From positions 18,293 through 82,292 of the forward strand of contig JAYZDF010000004.1 of the NCBI GenBank assembly GCA_036337945.1: 64,000 nucleotides of DNA, given 5' to 3'. Shown piece after piece: positions 45,199-54,093 of the stretch. The notes beneath the pieces are model-generated. The model made no database searches, was not told the DNA's origin, and saw only the letters and a program-made list of their open reading frames with translations. The translations under genes and the position numbers were made by a program. This DNA comes from JAYZDF01 sp036337945 (lineage in GTDB: Bacteria; Myxococcota; Kuafuiibacteriia; Kuafuiibacteriales; Kuafuiibacteriaceae). How positions within the stretch are numbered: the stretch's first letter is position 1; every line of letters begins with the position of its first letter.

Positions 45199-46260
45199 TC
45201 AGCGTGAAATGTCGTAACGTACCATCATCCGATGAAGAATGTTTCTGTGGATGCCTGCGGTACGCGCTGCTCCCGAAACGTTTCCGTCATGCTCTTTTAG
45301 AAGCGCTGTAATGTAGCCTTTTTCGAAGTCTGCCATGACGACTTCGCGAGCTTCTTTATATTTACGTCCCCGCCATAAAATTTCGGTGATCGAACCTGTT
45401 TCAGATTGATAGCCTTCGGGTAAAGATTCTGAAGCTTGCTCCTCTTGTTCGTTCTCATCGCCATACGGTTCGTCGATTGCATAGAGTTCGGCGGAAAGTT
45501 CCATATCTTCAGGAACCCGAAAGAATTTATCGGAAAGAGAGGCACCTCGTTCTATGATATTTCTAAGCTCGCGTACGTTTCCCGGCCAGTGATAATCGAG
45601 CAGCCTTTTGAGATCAGGCTCACGAAGCTCGAGTGGTTCTCCAGAAATCGTCGGCGTATCACTGAGGAACATACGAATAAGTGGCTCCAAATCAGTCGGA
45701 CGGTCTTTGAGTGAAGGAATATCGACCTTTAATACATTCAGCCTAAAAAACAGGTCTTGCCGAAATCGACCTCGTTCGACTTCTCGCTCAAGCGTTCTGT
45801 TTGTTGCTGCAATAATACGAACGTCAACTTGTCTTTGTTTGTTCGAGCCTACTCTCTTTAGTTGTTGTTTCTCCAATACTCGTAGGATTCGAGCTTGGAG
45901 TTCAAGGGGCAGCTCGCCAATTTCGTCGATGAAGATTGTTCCCTTGTGTGCTGCTTCAAATGCACCCGCGCGATCTGACTGCGCCCCGGTAAATGCCCCC
46001 TTTACGTGTCCGAAAAGCTCGGACTCGATAAGATCTTCTGGGATGGCCGCGCAATCTACGACGATATATGGGCCGGCATTTCTTGGGCTGTTTTCGTGGA
46101 TGCCCTCTGCGGTAAGCTCTTTACCGGTACCTGTTTTTCCGTAAATCAAAACGGTTGCATCTGACTGGGAGATTTCCCGCAACCTTTTCAGGACTGTTTT
46201 CATTTCGGGAGACCACGCTCGCAGTCTCCCGAATCTATCTTCGCTCGGTAATTCCGTCAC
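45199..46260 (-). CDS. Sigma-54 activator without receiver domain
   Basis: This is a 353-residue enhancer-binding protein that begins directly at the AAA+ domain. It has Walker A GKTGTGKE (41-48), GAFTGA (88-93), FIDEIGELP (Walker B) and the ARF-like RFRQDLFFRLNV. A C-terminal Fis-like helix-turn-helix reads NVSGAARTAGIHRNILHRMM. Without a receiver or other N-terminal sensing domain, it would be constitutively active or controlled by expression or a partner protein. It sits 9 bp after korB and 22 bp before the histidine kinase. Confidence 0.9.
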   Translation of the reverse strand: MTELPSEDRFGRLRAWSPEMKTVLKRLREISQSDATVLIYGKTGTGKELTAEGIHENSPRNAGPYIVVDCAAIPEDLIESELFGHVKGAFTGAQSDRAGAFEAAHKGTIFIDEIGELPLELQARILRVLEKQQLKRVGSNKQRQVDVRIIAATNRTLEREVERGRFRQDLFFRLNVLKVDIPSLKDRPTDLEPLIRMFLSDTPTISGEPLELREPDLKRLLDYHWPGNVRELRNIIERGASLSDKFFRVPEDMELSAELYAIDEPYGDENEQEEQASESLPEGYQSETGSITEILWRGRKYKEAREVVMADFEKGYITALLKEHDGNVSGAARTAGIHRNILHRMMVRYDISR

Positions 46261-46269
46261 AAGCTGATT

Positions 46270-47286
46270 TTACTCAACTTCCCACGTCTCGCCAGAGTGC
46301 AATAGGTTCATAATGTCCCCTTCACCCTTAGTTTCTTTGGCTAAGTCCAGCTGTTGGTGCGTTTCTCCGCAAAAAACAGGCCGGTCGATGGCTCGGAACA
46401 CGCCGATGGGCACTGGTTGGTGCGGAAACTGAAATTTCGAAAGCATGAAAGCCATTGCGCCAGTCTCATCGGTTTCGTCGTAAACGAGAATATCTTCTTC
46501 GGTAATACCGTCTTTTCCGATTTCTACGATCTCGGGTTGTAAGCCATTCAGTCTTACGCCCTTCTTGACATCGCCACCGAAGATCAACGGCTTCCCGTGC
46601 TCAACGCTCAGTTGATTGTCAGCCCGAGCTCCTTTGTCCGTGAAACCAAAAAACGCTCCATCATTGAAGACGTTACAGTTTTGGTACACTTCAATAAACG
46701 ACGTGCCTTTGTGGGCGGCCGCACGTTTGATGGTTTGCTCAAGATGTTTCGGAAGAACGTCGATGGAGCGAGCCACAAAGCTCGCTTCTGCTCCAAGTGC
46801 AACCGAAAGCGGCTTGAACGGACTATCAATTGATCCCATGGGGGTAGATTTGGTCTTTTTACCTACCTCGGAGGTCGGAGAGTATTGCCCTTTCGTCAAA
46901 CCGTAAATTTGGTTGTTGAATAGGATGATGGTGACATCCAGATTTCGGCGAAGCACGTGAATCAAATGATTCCCGCCAATGGAAAGTGCATCACCGTCTC
47001 CCGTAATGATGAATACCGAAAGGTCTGGATTTGCCAGTTTGACTCCGGTTGCAAACGCAGGTGCTCGACCGTGAATACTGTGAATCCCATAGGTGTTCAT
47101 GTAGTACGGAAAGCGGCTGGAGCAACCAATTCCCGAAACGAAACACAGGTCTTCCCGAGGCACACCTAGTGATGGCATGACCTTTTGGACAGTTGCTAGA
47201 ATCGCGTAGTCACCGCAACCAGGGCACCAACGCACCTCTTGGTCACTTTGGAAGTCTTTTCTTTTGAGTTGTTGTACTGCTACCAT
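46270..47286 (-). CDS. korB: 2-oxoglutarate:ferredoxin oxidoreductase, beta subunit
   Basis: This is the thiamine-diphosphate-binding subunit of a 2-oxoacid:ferredoxin oxidoreductase. Diagnostic segments are WCPGCGDYAIL (N-terminal Cys pair), GIGCSSRFPYYMNTYG, the TPP motif GDGDALSIGGNHLIH and NNQIYGLTKGQYSP. It is 338 residues and lies 12 bp after korA on the same strand. With the KorA fusion it forms a two-subunit enzyme that oxidises 2-oxoglutarate to succinyl-CoA, or works in reverse. Pyruvate-type enzymes are related, so the substrate is inferred. Confidence 0.92.
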   Translation of the reverse strand: MVAVQQLKRKDFQSDQEVRWCPGCGDYAILATVQKVMPSLGVPREDLCFVSGIGCSSRFPYYMNTYGIHSIHGRAPAFATGVKLANPDLSVFIITGDGDALSIGGNHLIHVLRRNLDVTIILFNNQIYGLTKGQYSPTSEVGKKTKSTPMGSIDSPFKPLSVALGAEASFVARSIDVLPKHLEQTIKRAAAHKGTSFIEVYQNCNVFNDGAFFGFTDKGARADNQLSVEHGKPLIFGGDVKKGVRLNGLQPEIVEIGKDGITEEDILVYDETDETGAMAFMLSKFQFPHQPVPIGVFRAIDRPVFCGETHQQLDLAKETKGEGDIMNLLHSGETWEVE

Positions 47287-47298
47287 GATTTTTCCTCT

Positions 47299-49182
47299 TT
47301 ACCCGATCATCTCTTCGATCTTGCTCAGGATTTCGGTGACTTTAAACGGTTGACCTTGAATCTTATTATAACCTTCGATTTGGTTTCCGAACTTACTTCT
47401 TAGTAGAACCAGAAGTTGTCCCATATTCATTTCAGGCACGACGACTTTGTCGAACTTCGAAATGACTTCTTCAAGATTCTTCGGGAATGGGTTGATGTGG
47501 CGTAGATGAAGATGAGAAACATCCTTTTGGTCTTCTCGGGCGATTTTTACCGCCTGTCGAATCGAACCAAATGTTGAGCCCCAACCGATGACAAGCAGTT
47601 TTCCGCCGTCTTCGGAGCCGAAGGGAACCGCATCGGGAATGTCGTTAGCAATTCCGTCTACCTTTGCCTGTCGAACACGGACCATTCGTTCGTGGTTGGC
47701 AGGGTCGTAAGATATGTTCCCACTGTTGTAGTCTTTCTCAATTCCGCCAACACGGTGCTGTAGCCCTGGTGTTCCTGGAATCGCCCACACGCGCCCAAGA
47801 GTTTCTTCATCCCGCTTGTACGGATGAAATTCCTCAGTTTCGGTGTGATACTTGATTTCCACAGTCGGTATTTCTTCGCGAGCAGGGAGTTTCCAAGGCT
47901 CAGAGCCGTTCGCGAGATAACCGTCGGTCATCAGAAATACTGGAACCATATACTTGGTTGCCATGCGGAATGCCTCAACCGTAGCTTCAAAGCAGTCCGC
48001 TGGGGTCGCTGCCGCAACGACTGGGGTAGGGCAGTCGCCGTTTCGTCCGAACATGCATTGCAAAAGATCGGATTGTTCAGTTTTCGTAGGCAGCCCGGTT
48101 GAGGGGCCTCCACGTTGTACATTGACCACAACCAAAGGCAATTCCATGGATACCGCCAAACCAATCGCTTCGGCCTTCAGGGCGACACCGGGGCCGGAAG
48201 TCGTTGTCATTGCACATTTACCAGCGTACGAAGCTCCAATTGCCGCACAAACTGCAGCGATTTCATCTTCGGCTTGAAACGTAGTTACACCGAAATGCTT
48301 GTACTTCGATAGCTCGTGAAGAATGTCCGAAGCTGGCGTGATGGGGTAGCTGCCCAAAAACAGCTCTACTCCGGCAGAATCTGAAGCTGCAATCGCGCCC
48401 CAAGCAAGTGCCGTATTGCCCGTAATATTTCTATACTTTCCAGGTTCGAGATTCGCTGCCTCAACTTGGTATGTCTCTTGAAAAATTTCAGAAACTTCGC
48501 CGTACAGAAAACCGCCCTTGAGTGCTAACCGGTTACCCTTCGCAATTTCCTCTTTTCTGGCAAACTTCTCGTTGATAAACTTGAGTGTGTTTTCGAGAGG
48601 ACGATTGTAGAGATAGTAGAGAAGACCAAGCGTCCAAAAGTTTTTCGCCCGTTGAACTTCTTTGAAAGTCAGCGATGTCTCTGAGAGCGCTTTCGTCGTT
48701 TGTTCAGTAATGTCGATAGAGAACAAACGGTAGTGAGACAAAGAATCGTTGTCGAGTGGGTTCTCGGTGTAACCTGCCTTGGCAAGGTTATTCTTCGTGA
48801 ACGCATCTTTGTTCACAATGAGAACGCCGCCTTTCTTCAGGTCCTTCAGATTCACAGCCAGAGCCGCAGGGTTCATTGCAACAAGTACGTCGGGTGCATC
48901 ACCTGGTGTGAAAATGCTCTTCGACGAAAAGTTGATCTGAAAGCCTGATACTCCGAACGTCGTGCCTGCGGGCGCTCGAATTTCCGCGGGGTAATCCGGG
49001 AATGTCGAGATGTCGTTCCCAATCACTGCAGAGGTGTTTGTGAACTGGGTACCCGTAAGCTGCATACCGTCACCGGAATCACCGGAAAAACGAATAACGA
49101 CTGAGTCGAGTGTCTGGGAGTCGTCATTTACGACGCGTAATGTATGTTTGTTGTCGGATTCTGTATGAATTGTCGCTGACAT
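47299..49182 (-). CDS. korA: 2-oxoglutarate:ferredoxin oxidoreductase, fused gamma-alpha subunit
   Basis: This is a 627-residue fusion. The N-terminal gamma domain (about 25-210) has IRFSGDSGDGMQLTGTQF. The alpha domain (from about 230) has GNTALAWGAIAASDSAGVE, LGSYPITPASDILHEL, TTSGPGVALKAEAIGLA and NVQRGGPSTGLPTKTEQ, which are typical of KorA. It is the first gene of the long minus-strand series at 38.4-49.2 kb. A 200-bp leader upstream has no clear sigma-70 boxes; one GG-N10-GC match (AGGCAC..CCGC) is too weak to call a sigma-54 site. Confidence 0.93.
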   Translation of the reverse strand: MSATIHTESDNKHTLRVVNDDSQTLDSVVIRFSGDSGDGMQLTGTQFTNTSAVIGNDISTFPDYPAEIRAPAGTTFGVSGFQINFSSKSIFTPGDAPDVLVAMNPAALAVNLKDLKKGGVLIVNKDAFTKNNLAKAGYTENPLDNDSLSHYRLFSIDITEQTTKALSETSLTFKEVQRAKNFWTLGLLYYLYNRPLENTLKFINEKFARKEEIAKGNRLALKGGFLYGEVSEIFQETYQVEAANLEPGKYRNITGNTALAWGAIAASDSAGVELFLGSYPITPASDILHELSKYKHFGVTTFQAEDEIAAVCAAIGASYAGKCAMTTTSGPGVALKAEAIGLAVSMELPLVVVNVQRGGPSTGLPTKTEQSDLLQCMFGRNGDCPTPVVAAATPADCFEATVEAFRMATKYMVPVFLMTDGYLANGSEPWKLPAREEIPTVEIKYHTETEEFHPYKRDEETLGRVWAIPGTPGLQHRVGGIEKDYNSGNISYDPANHERMVRVRQAKVDGIANDIPDAVPFGSEDGGKLLVIGWGSTFGSIRQAVKIAREDQKDVSHLHLRHINPFPKNLEEVISKFDKVVVPEMNMGQLLVLLRSKFGNQIEGYNKIQGQPFKVTEILSKIEEMIG

Positions 49183-49387
49183 TATCGTGTTGGCGGAAGC
49201 TTCTTTTTTAACCGAAACTAATCACCATGTCCTTGAAGCGGAGATTGTGCCTTTTCTCTTTCAATTTCAAGCATATAAAGCAATTCTTATCATCTAAATT
49301 GAACTAGGGAATATACGGAGGGCCTAGTGGCTAATGGCTTCGCGAGAAACTTTCGATATTCAGGCCAAAAGATCGGCGATTTAGGCC

Positions 49388-49768
49388 TTAGATCCTTTTT
49401 TTCTGGCGATAGTCAGACTCAGGTGACTTATAAAATTGCACATAGTCTTGCCCAACCTGCCATAAAAAGTGGACGTCCTCGCCTCCGCGCCGGCCGTTGA
49501 AGGCCACGATACGCAGCTCGGTGTCTTCCAGAATTCCGCCAAGCTCTGCTATCTTTTGGATTTCCTTGTGGTATTGCTGGACTAGGTTTTGGTTGTACTC
49601 TTGTCGCTGCTCAATCGCATCCACGTTTATTTCGAGCGGAGAGCCCGTTTTGGCGCCCGCGCGCTCGAGTTCATTTGCCCTTGCGCCAATTTCTTCTTGC
49701 AGTTTTTCCAAGCGACTAAAGATTTTTTCCAGGCTTGGAATCAGGGCATTGATCTCATCAACTTCCAT
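49388..49768 (-). CDS. DUF2203-like protein
   Basis: This is a small soluble protein of about 126 residues that resembles the DUF2203 family. It opens with EVDEINALIPSLEKIFSRLE, like the family's EANALLP start, and ends with ELRIVAFNGRRGGEDVHFLWQVGQDYVQFY, which fits the GRxVxLCWxxGE region though the Cys is lost. Residues between form a helical hairpin. ATG 49768 matches the family start and has GGAGG 11 bp upstream. An in-frame ATG at 49822 would overlap the divergent LptC-like gene and is less likely. Function of the family is unknown. Confidence 0.68.
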   Translation of the reverse strand: MEVDEINALIPSLEKIFSRLEKLQEEIGARANELERAGAKTGSPLEINVDAIEQRQEYNQNLVQQYHKEIQKIAELGGILEDTELRIVAFNGRRGGEDVHFLWQVGQDYVQFYKSPESDYRQKKRI

Positions 49769-49795
49769 CGTTTTGGGGGCCTCCATCTCTCTAAA

Positions 49796-50299
49796 ATTCT
49801 CTGCGTCGGATTCCTGTGTCAAGTCCTCTGTGCCTGCGAGAAACCCCAGCTAGAGTCGAATACGGCTTCAAAACCTCAAACTTCTCCAAATCAATTCGTA
49901 CTGGAAAATGTGTCTGCCGAGCGTTTTTCAAAAGGCGAACGCAAATTTCAGGCGACCGCTCGGCGAGCGAACATTGATCGCCGATCCGGAAAAATTGTGG
50001 CAGATGAAGTCGTTATACATACGAAAGACGCAAAAGCTGAGGCAAGAGAGGCTTCTGGTAACCTGAACGAAGAAAATGTGTACTTCGAAAAAGACATCGT
50101 AGTGACGGACCAAACGGGTCGAATAATACGAACAGAACAGGCCACCTTCAATACATCGAAGAGTCTCTTGGTCTCGAATTCCACCGTTACGTTGGAGGGT
50201 GAGAACTTTTCTGCGAAGGGCCGAAACTTAGAAGCGAACTTTCAAAACAAGACAATCAAGGTCAATGGTCCGCTAAAGAGCATTTTCACTCCTCAGTGA
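49796..50299 (+). CDS. LptC/LptA-like lipoprotein, minimal extent
   Basis: This is an OstA/LptC-type periplasmic protein. The mature part has repeated strand pattern IVADEVVIHTKDAKAEAREA, VYFEKDIVVTDQTGRIIRTE and VTLEGENFSAKGRNLEANF, as in the beta-jellyroll that shuttles lipopolysaccharide. The N-terminus has a lipobox (VGFLCQVLCAC), so it is probably lipidated. The open frame extends left to 49589 without a good start: between TTG 49697 and the lipobox there is no ATG, GTG or TTG. ATT 49796 immediately precedes the leader and is given only as a minimal boundary. The 3' end overlaps the convergent J-domain gene by 27 bp. Confidence 0.7.
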   Translation: MLCVGFLCQVLCACEKPQLESNTASKPQTSPNQFVLENVSAERFSKGERKFQATARRANIDRRSGKIVADEVVIHTKDAKAEAREASGNLNEENVYFEKDIVVTDQTGRIIRTEQATFNTSKSLLVSNSTVTLEGENFSAKGRNLEANFQNKTIKVNGPLKSIFTPQ

Positions 50300-50653
50300 T
50301 TTCTTAAAATGCAAAGCCAAAGTTTCGTACGCTTTCTCCACGTCGTTTTGACTTAGTTTTGAGTGCGCGTTGGGATGTTTTGATGTCATCTTCTTTTGCC
50401 GACGGTAGGCGGCTCGAATCTCGTCGAATGACGTGCCAATGGGAAGATTCACGACCTCGTAGGCACGACACACATCTGACGGTAAATTTTCGAAGCGGAC
50501 CTGTAACGGAGACGATACTTTTTCATCGAGCTTTTTTTCTCGGTCGGTCCGCGGTATTTCAAAGTTGGCCGATTGAGACTCTGCGATTAGACTTCTCACG
50601 ACAGACTTGAGTTCAGCTTTTGCTGCATTAATGAATCTCTTGGTCAGGCTCAT
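50273..50653 (-). CDS. Degenerate J-domain protein
   Basis: This is a 126-residue protein with a DnaJ-like helical hairpin at about 62-118 (CRAYEVVNLPIGTSFDEIRAAYRRQKK, helix II, then VEKAYETLAL, helix III). The HPD tripeptide that activates DnaK is HPN at residues 93-95, so stimulation of Hsp70 is doubtful. The N-terminal 55 residues are helical and charged. It follows the Ser/Thr kinase gene by 2 bp on the same strand, so the two are co-transcribed. J-like proteins of this type may be adaptors. Confidence 0.72.
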   Translation of the reverse strand: MSLTKRFINAAKAELKSVVRSLIAESQSANFEIPRTDREKKLDEKVSSPLQVRFENLPSDVCRAYEVVNLPIGTSFDEIRAAYRRQKKMTSKHPNAHSKLSQNDVEKAYETLALHFKKSLRSENAL

Positions 50654-50655
50654 AA

Positions 50656-52302
50656 TTATTTTTCTAAACCTTTTACAGCTTTCAAAAAGTATTCCACTTT
50701 TTGATAAGTGATCGCTTTTCGTGCCAGCCGACTAATTCGGTTTGCTTGTCGTGAATCAGGAAGGGCTGAAGCTTTCGATTCGATTTCCCGCAGGATGTTT
50801 TTCCAAGACTCCTGATTATATGGAGATTGGCCAGCAACAACTATGCGTTCGCGCAGAGTTAGTTCGCGGGTGTTTTGCGGCTTAGCTTTTTTCTCACGTG
50901 CTTTTCGTGTTTTCTTCGAAGAAGATTTGGCCTTCGTGATTTGCGTCCCTGTGACCTTGGTTATTTGCGGTGCTTTCAGACTCGGAACGGGAGCATTTTT
51001 GTCCTCCTTGGGTATAGCTCGAAACCCATCAGTCGTGGGTTGTTCGTAAGAGCTTTTATGTGGATGGGTTTCCGCGTTCTGACTCGCCAGCATGGTATCG
51101 ATGAATCGAATACCGATAAAACTGGTTGAGCCTAAGATTGCGAAGCAAAAAAGCCACGTAAGCACCCGTTGGCCTCCAAAACTTCTAACCCAGATTGCTG
51201 GTGAGTCTAAAAAGCGGCTCGTTTTTGCGGGCCGAGCCTTCGCTTTCGTCTCTGCGGGCTTTGGGCGTGTGGGTATCCTGAAAGCCGTTCGCGTCGGCAG
51301 AATGGTATCCTGGGCCACAGTCTTCAGAGATTCGTCTGTCCAATCGATATCGTTGGGTGAGTGAAATTTTTTTGCATTGTTGAAGTCCGCAGGAAAGATT
51401 TGCTGCAAGAATTCTCCAAGCTCACCGGGTTTTAGAGAGGTCACGTCTGCTGCAGCAGAGTAAAGGCTTTCAAAATACTCACCAGCAGTCCCAAACCGAT
51501 TTTCAGCTTTCTTGTCGAGACCTTTTTCAATTACATCAGCGAGTGATTTGGTGATTGCTGGATTGATTTCATCGAGTCGAGGTGCTGGTGAATGAACAAC
51601 GGCCTTAAGGATCTCTGCGGTTTGTTTTTCCTCAACGAGTAGTCGGCCCGCGAGGAGTTCCCACAAGACCACGGATAGAGTATATAAATCACTTCGGCCA
51701 TCTACTGGCAAAGCTAATGCTTGCTCCGGAGAAATATACCGTAGTGTTCCCATGAGCATCCCCGGTGCGGTCTTGAAGTCGTCAATTTTCCCTCGAGCAA
51801 GCCCAAAATCAATCACCTTTATTTCGCCGTTGTAACTGACCATGATGTTTCGAGGAGATAGATCTCTGTGAACCAAATCGATTATGTTACCAGAAACATC
51901 GGTAGCTTCATGAGCGTAACTAAGTGCTTTTAGTGTCTTCAGAGCGATGTGTATGCTGGCTTGATAGGGCATCATGAATCCATTCTTCATCAGATGGTGC
52001 ATGACCGATTCAACATCTTTTCCAGCGATAAATTCGAACGCGATATAGAAGGTCGCACCTTCTCTTCCAGCATCCAAAACGGCCGCGATATTTTCGTGAG
52101 AAAGTTGAGCGATCAGATTCGCTTCTCGTTCGAAACGTGCGCTCGTAACCTGATTATCAACAAGGTCAATCTTTAGTCTCTTCAGAACACAAATCTCTTC
52201 GGCGTTCTCTCGACGAGCGAGGTGAACTTTCGCCATACCTCCTTCAGCGAGGGGTGCGAGGATTTCATATCGTCCAAAACGCTTTTCAGGCTCAGAAATC
52301 AT
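50656..52302 (-). CDS. Hanks-type Ser/Thr protein kinase with a membrane helix
   Basis: This is a 548-residue kinase. The glycine loop is LAEGGMAKVHLAR, with K41 in ICVLKRL. The catalytic loop is HRDLSPRNIM, which keeps the Asp and Asn, with VIDFGLARG and APE-like SPEQALALP. The kinase domain ends near residue 300, followed by a basic linker, one membrane helix (about 380-402, TWLFCFAILGSTSFIG) and a Lys-rich extracytoplasmic or C-terminal region. ATG 52302 is chosen because the kinase domain follows directly; an ATG at 52359 is further upstream. Its targets may include the FHA proteins in this window. Confidence 0.9.
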   Translation of the reverse strand: MISEPEKRFGRYEILAPLAEGGMAKVHLARRENAEEICVLKRLKIDLVDNQVTSARFEREANLIAQLSHENIAAVLDAGREGATFYIAFEFIAGKDVESVMHHLMKNGFMMPYQASIHIALKTLKALSYAHEATDVSGNIIDLVHRDLSPRNIMVSYNGEIKVIDFGLARGKIDDFKTAPGMLMGTLRYISPEQALALPVDGRSDLYTLSVVLWELLAGRLLVEEKQTAEILKAVVHSPAPRLDEINPAITKSLADVIEKGLDKKAENRFGTAGEYFESLYSAAADVTSLKPGELGEFLQQIFPADFNNAKKFHSPNDIDWTDESLKTVAQDTILPTRTAFRIPTRPKPAETKAKARPAKTSRFLDSPAIWVRSFGGQRVLTWLFCFAILGSTSFIGIRFIDTMLASQNAETHPHKSSYEQPTTDGFRAIPKEDKNAPVPSLKAPQITKVTGTQITKAKSSSKKTRKAREKKAKPQNTRELTLRERIVVAGQSPYNQESWKNILREIESKASALPDSRQANRISRLARKAITYQKVEYFLKAVKGLEK

Positions 52303-52386
52303 ACGTGAAGAGGTCCTTAGTGTATCGTGCGCAAGTCCACTACGACCCAACCATAGCAAATTCGAACCAAGGCGGTAACAAATACT

Positions 52387-54093
52387 TTAGGTTTTGCTTA
52401 CGAGTGAGTATCTCTCTAGCGAATCCGGTTCAGTTCTCACGGGGGTTGCATCCATCTGTTTCGTTTCAAACTTCGATCCTAAAGCTTCCTTAAAATCCCA
52501 GCTGAGAATAGTACTACCAGCAGGGCCACTATCTCGTAATCGCTCGGCAACATCAACAGCGCGGCCTACCGCCGTAAATTGATTATCTTTGTCTCCTCTA
52601 AGCTGTCCTAGCATGATCTTTCCACAGCTTAGACCCACGTTGAGTTCTAATGTTTGCAGCTTAGTTCTCTGGCTCTTGAGATTCTGGAAGCTTCGTCGAA
52701 TGAGTCTTATCGTTTGCACAGCATGGGCTGCATTGACCGCCATTTGGTTTGAGGATGCAAAGACGCAGTTAATCTGGCCAGCTTGTCGCCTGGTTGTGAA
52801 TCCGAACCCATCTCCGACAATAGTTCCGATATCTCGCTGGAATTCCCTGATAAACTGTTCCATGGCCGCGGGTGATACATGCTCACTCGCGGATGACAGT
52901 CCAAGCAGACCTATCGAACAAGCGACACCCTTCTGGCTCCGAAATGCTTGCCGTCGCTTCGTGTCATCCAAATTATGTCTGGCAGAAGCTTCAGTTCTAT
53001 CGAAGCCCGTTGCCCCGGGTCTTTCGCAGAAGTTTTGGTCTCCCGCTCCAAAAAGGCTAGATATGGCCTCTAGAACATCTATTTCTCCGGTTTCAAAGGT
53101 TTGTTCGGTCGGCCGAGAAACGTACAGGGCTCCTAATGTTCGTTCGCCAAAGCCTACGGGTGTGCACACGAGCGCTCTGAGATTATCTTCTTTAGAGATC
53201 ATTCCCTCTGCATCTTCAAACCGAATATCGTCTGAAATATCTTTGCTATAGACTGTGGACTGTTTCTTTATGACCCAATTTAGGACGCTCTTCGATGCAG
53301 CGAGTCTGCCTGTCTTTCCAAGAGCTGGGCCACTATACCCAATAAGCTGAGGGCCTTGATCGTTGCGATTCTCAAAGTAACCACATGCTGTAACATCCAT
53401 CGTTTCCACGACAAGTGAGACAATAAAATCAGCGTATTCTTGAAGGTCATTGCATTTGGCTAGGGCTTCACTAGCTCGAAGTATCGTCAAAAGCATGGCC
53501 TGATTTAGACGATGAGATTGAGTGGGTGTACGCGAAAAGTTCAATCTTGCAATAGACTCATCTGGGTGACGCGCGTCCACTCCTTGTGGAAGTTTAATCT
53601 GATCAGTAGATATCTGGCTTTCCGACTTATCCGCTTGTTCCACATTGGAGAGTTGTCTTTCGACATCCGTATCAGAACTCTGACTCACTACCTCATTGCT
53701 GGCAAAGTCGCTCAGGAATTCTCCAGTGCTTTCGCACAGGAACGTAAGAAAAAAATTACCAACTCTCAGCAAGTCTCTGTGGCTCACTGCCTGTTTTGAA
53801 ACTTTTTCTCCATTGACCCAGCAGCCATTATGAGAGTTCATATCTTGGACAGCAAGCTGTCCATTGAAGTACAGGATACGTGCATGTTTACGGCTAACCA
53901 GATCATCAAGCAGAATCAAATCATTGCTTGGAAGTCGTCCCAGCGAAGTAATGCCTTCGCGGATAGGGAGTCTGGTTCCCTGATACCCCGGTCCATCAAT
54001 GACTACGAATGCTTGACGCGGATTTACCTCTCTTGGACTCGAATAACTCAAGGCTTCATGAATAACGTTGCCCGATGCTGCCGGATCCCACAA
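52387..54093 (-). CDS. FHA-GAF-cyclase-like regulator
   Basis: This is a 568-residue cytosolic protein. The FHA domain (about 28-120) has LGRLPSNDLI, SRKHARI and NSHNGCWVNG. The GAF domain (about 200-350) has TACGYFEN and ALVCTPVGF. A class III nucleotidyl-cyclase-like domain (about 390-545) has GDGFGFT and QFTAVGRAVDVAERL. The first metal-binding Asp of cyclases appears to be replaced (G395 in ACSIGLLGLS) and the usual VNLAARL is VDVAERL, so activity is doubtful. The 5' end overlaps the divergent gene at 54058 by 36 bp. It lies upstream of the Ser/Thr kinase with 84 bp between. Confidence 0.83.
   Translation of the reverse strand: MWDPAASGNVIHEALSYSSPREVNPRQAFVVIDGPGYQGTRLPIREGITSLGRLPSNDLILLDDLVSRKHARILYFNGQLAVQDMNSHNGCWVNGEKVSKQAVSHRDLLRVGNFFLTFLCESTGEFLSDFASNEVVSQSSDTDVERQLSNVEQADKSESQISTDQIKLPQGVDARHPDESIARLNFSRTPTQSHRLNQAMLLTILRASEALAKCNDLQEYADFIVSLVVETMDVTACGYFENRNDQGPQLIGYSGPALGKTGRLAASKSVLNWVIKKQSTVYSKDISDDIRFEDAEGMISKEDNLRALVCTPVGFGERTLGALYVSRPTEQTFETGEIDVLEAISSLFGAGDQNFCERPGATGFDRTEASARHNLDDTKRRQAFRSQKGVACSIGLLGLSSASEHVSPAAMEQFIREFQRDIGTIVGDGFGFTTRRQAGQINCVFASSNQMAVNAAHAVQTIRLIRRSFQNLKSQRTKLQTLELNVGLSCGKIMLGQLRGDKDNQFTAVGRAVDVAERLRDSGPAGSTILSWDFKEALGSKFETKQMDATPVRTEPDSLERYSLVSKT

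Noticed and set aside
49210..49240. Weak sigma-54-like GG-N10-GC site upstream of korA
   Set aside because: The -12 element is CCGC rather than TTGC, too far from consensus to call.
53830..54057. Upstream extension of the PEGA-like gene
   Set aside because: It overlaps the FHA gene extensively and adds no signal peptide; the ATG at 54058 leads straight into one.
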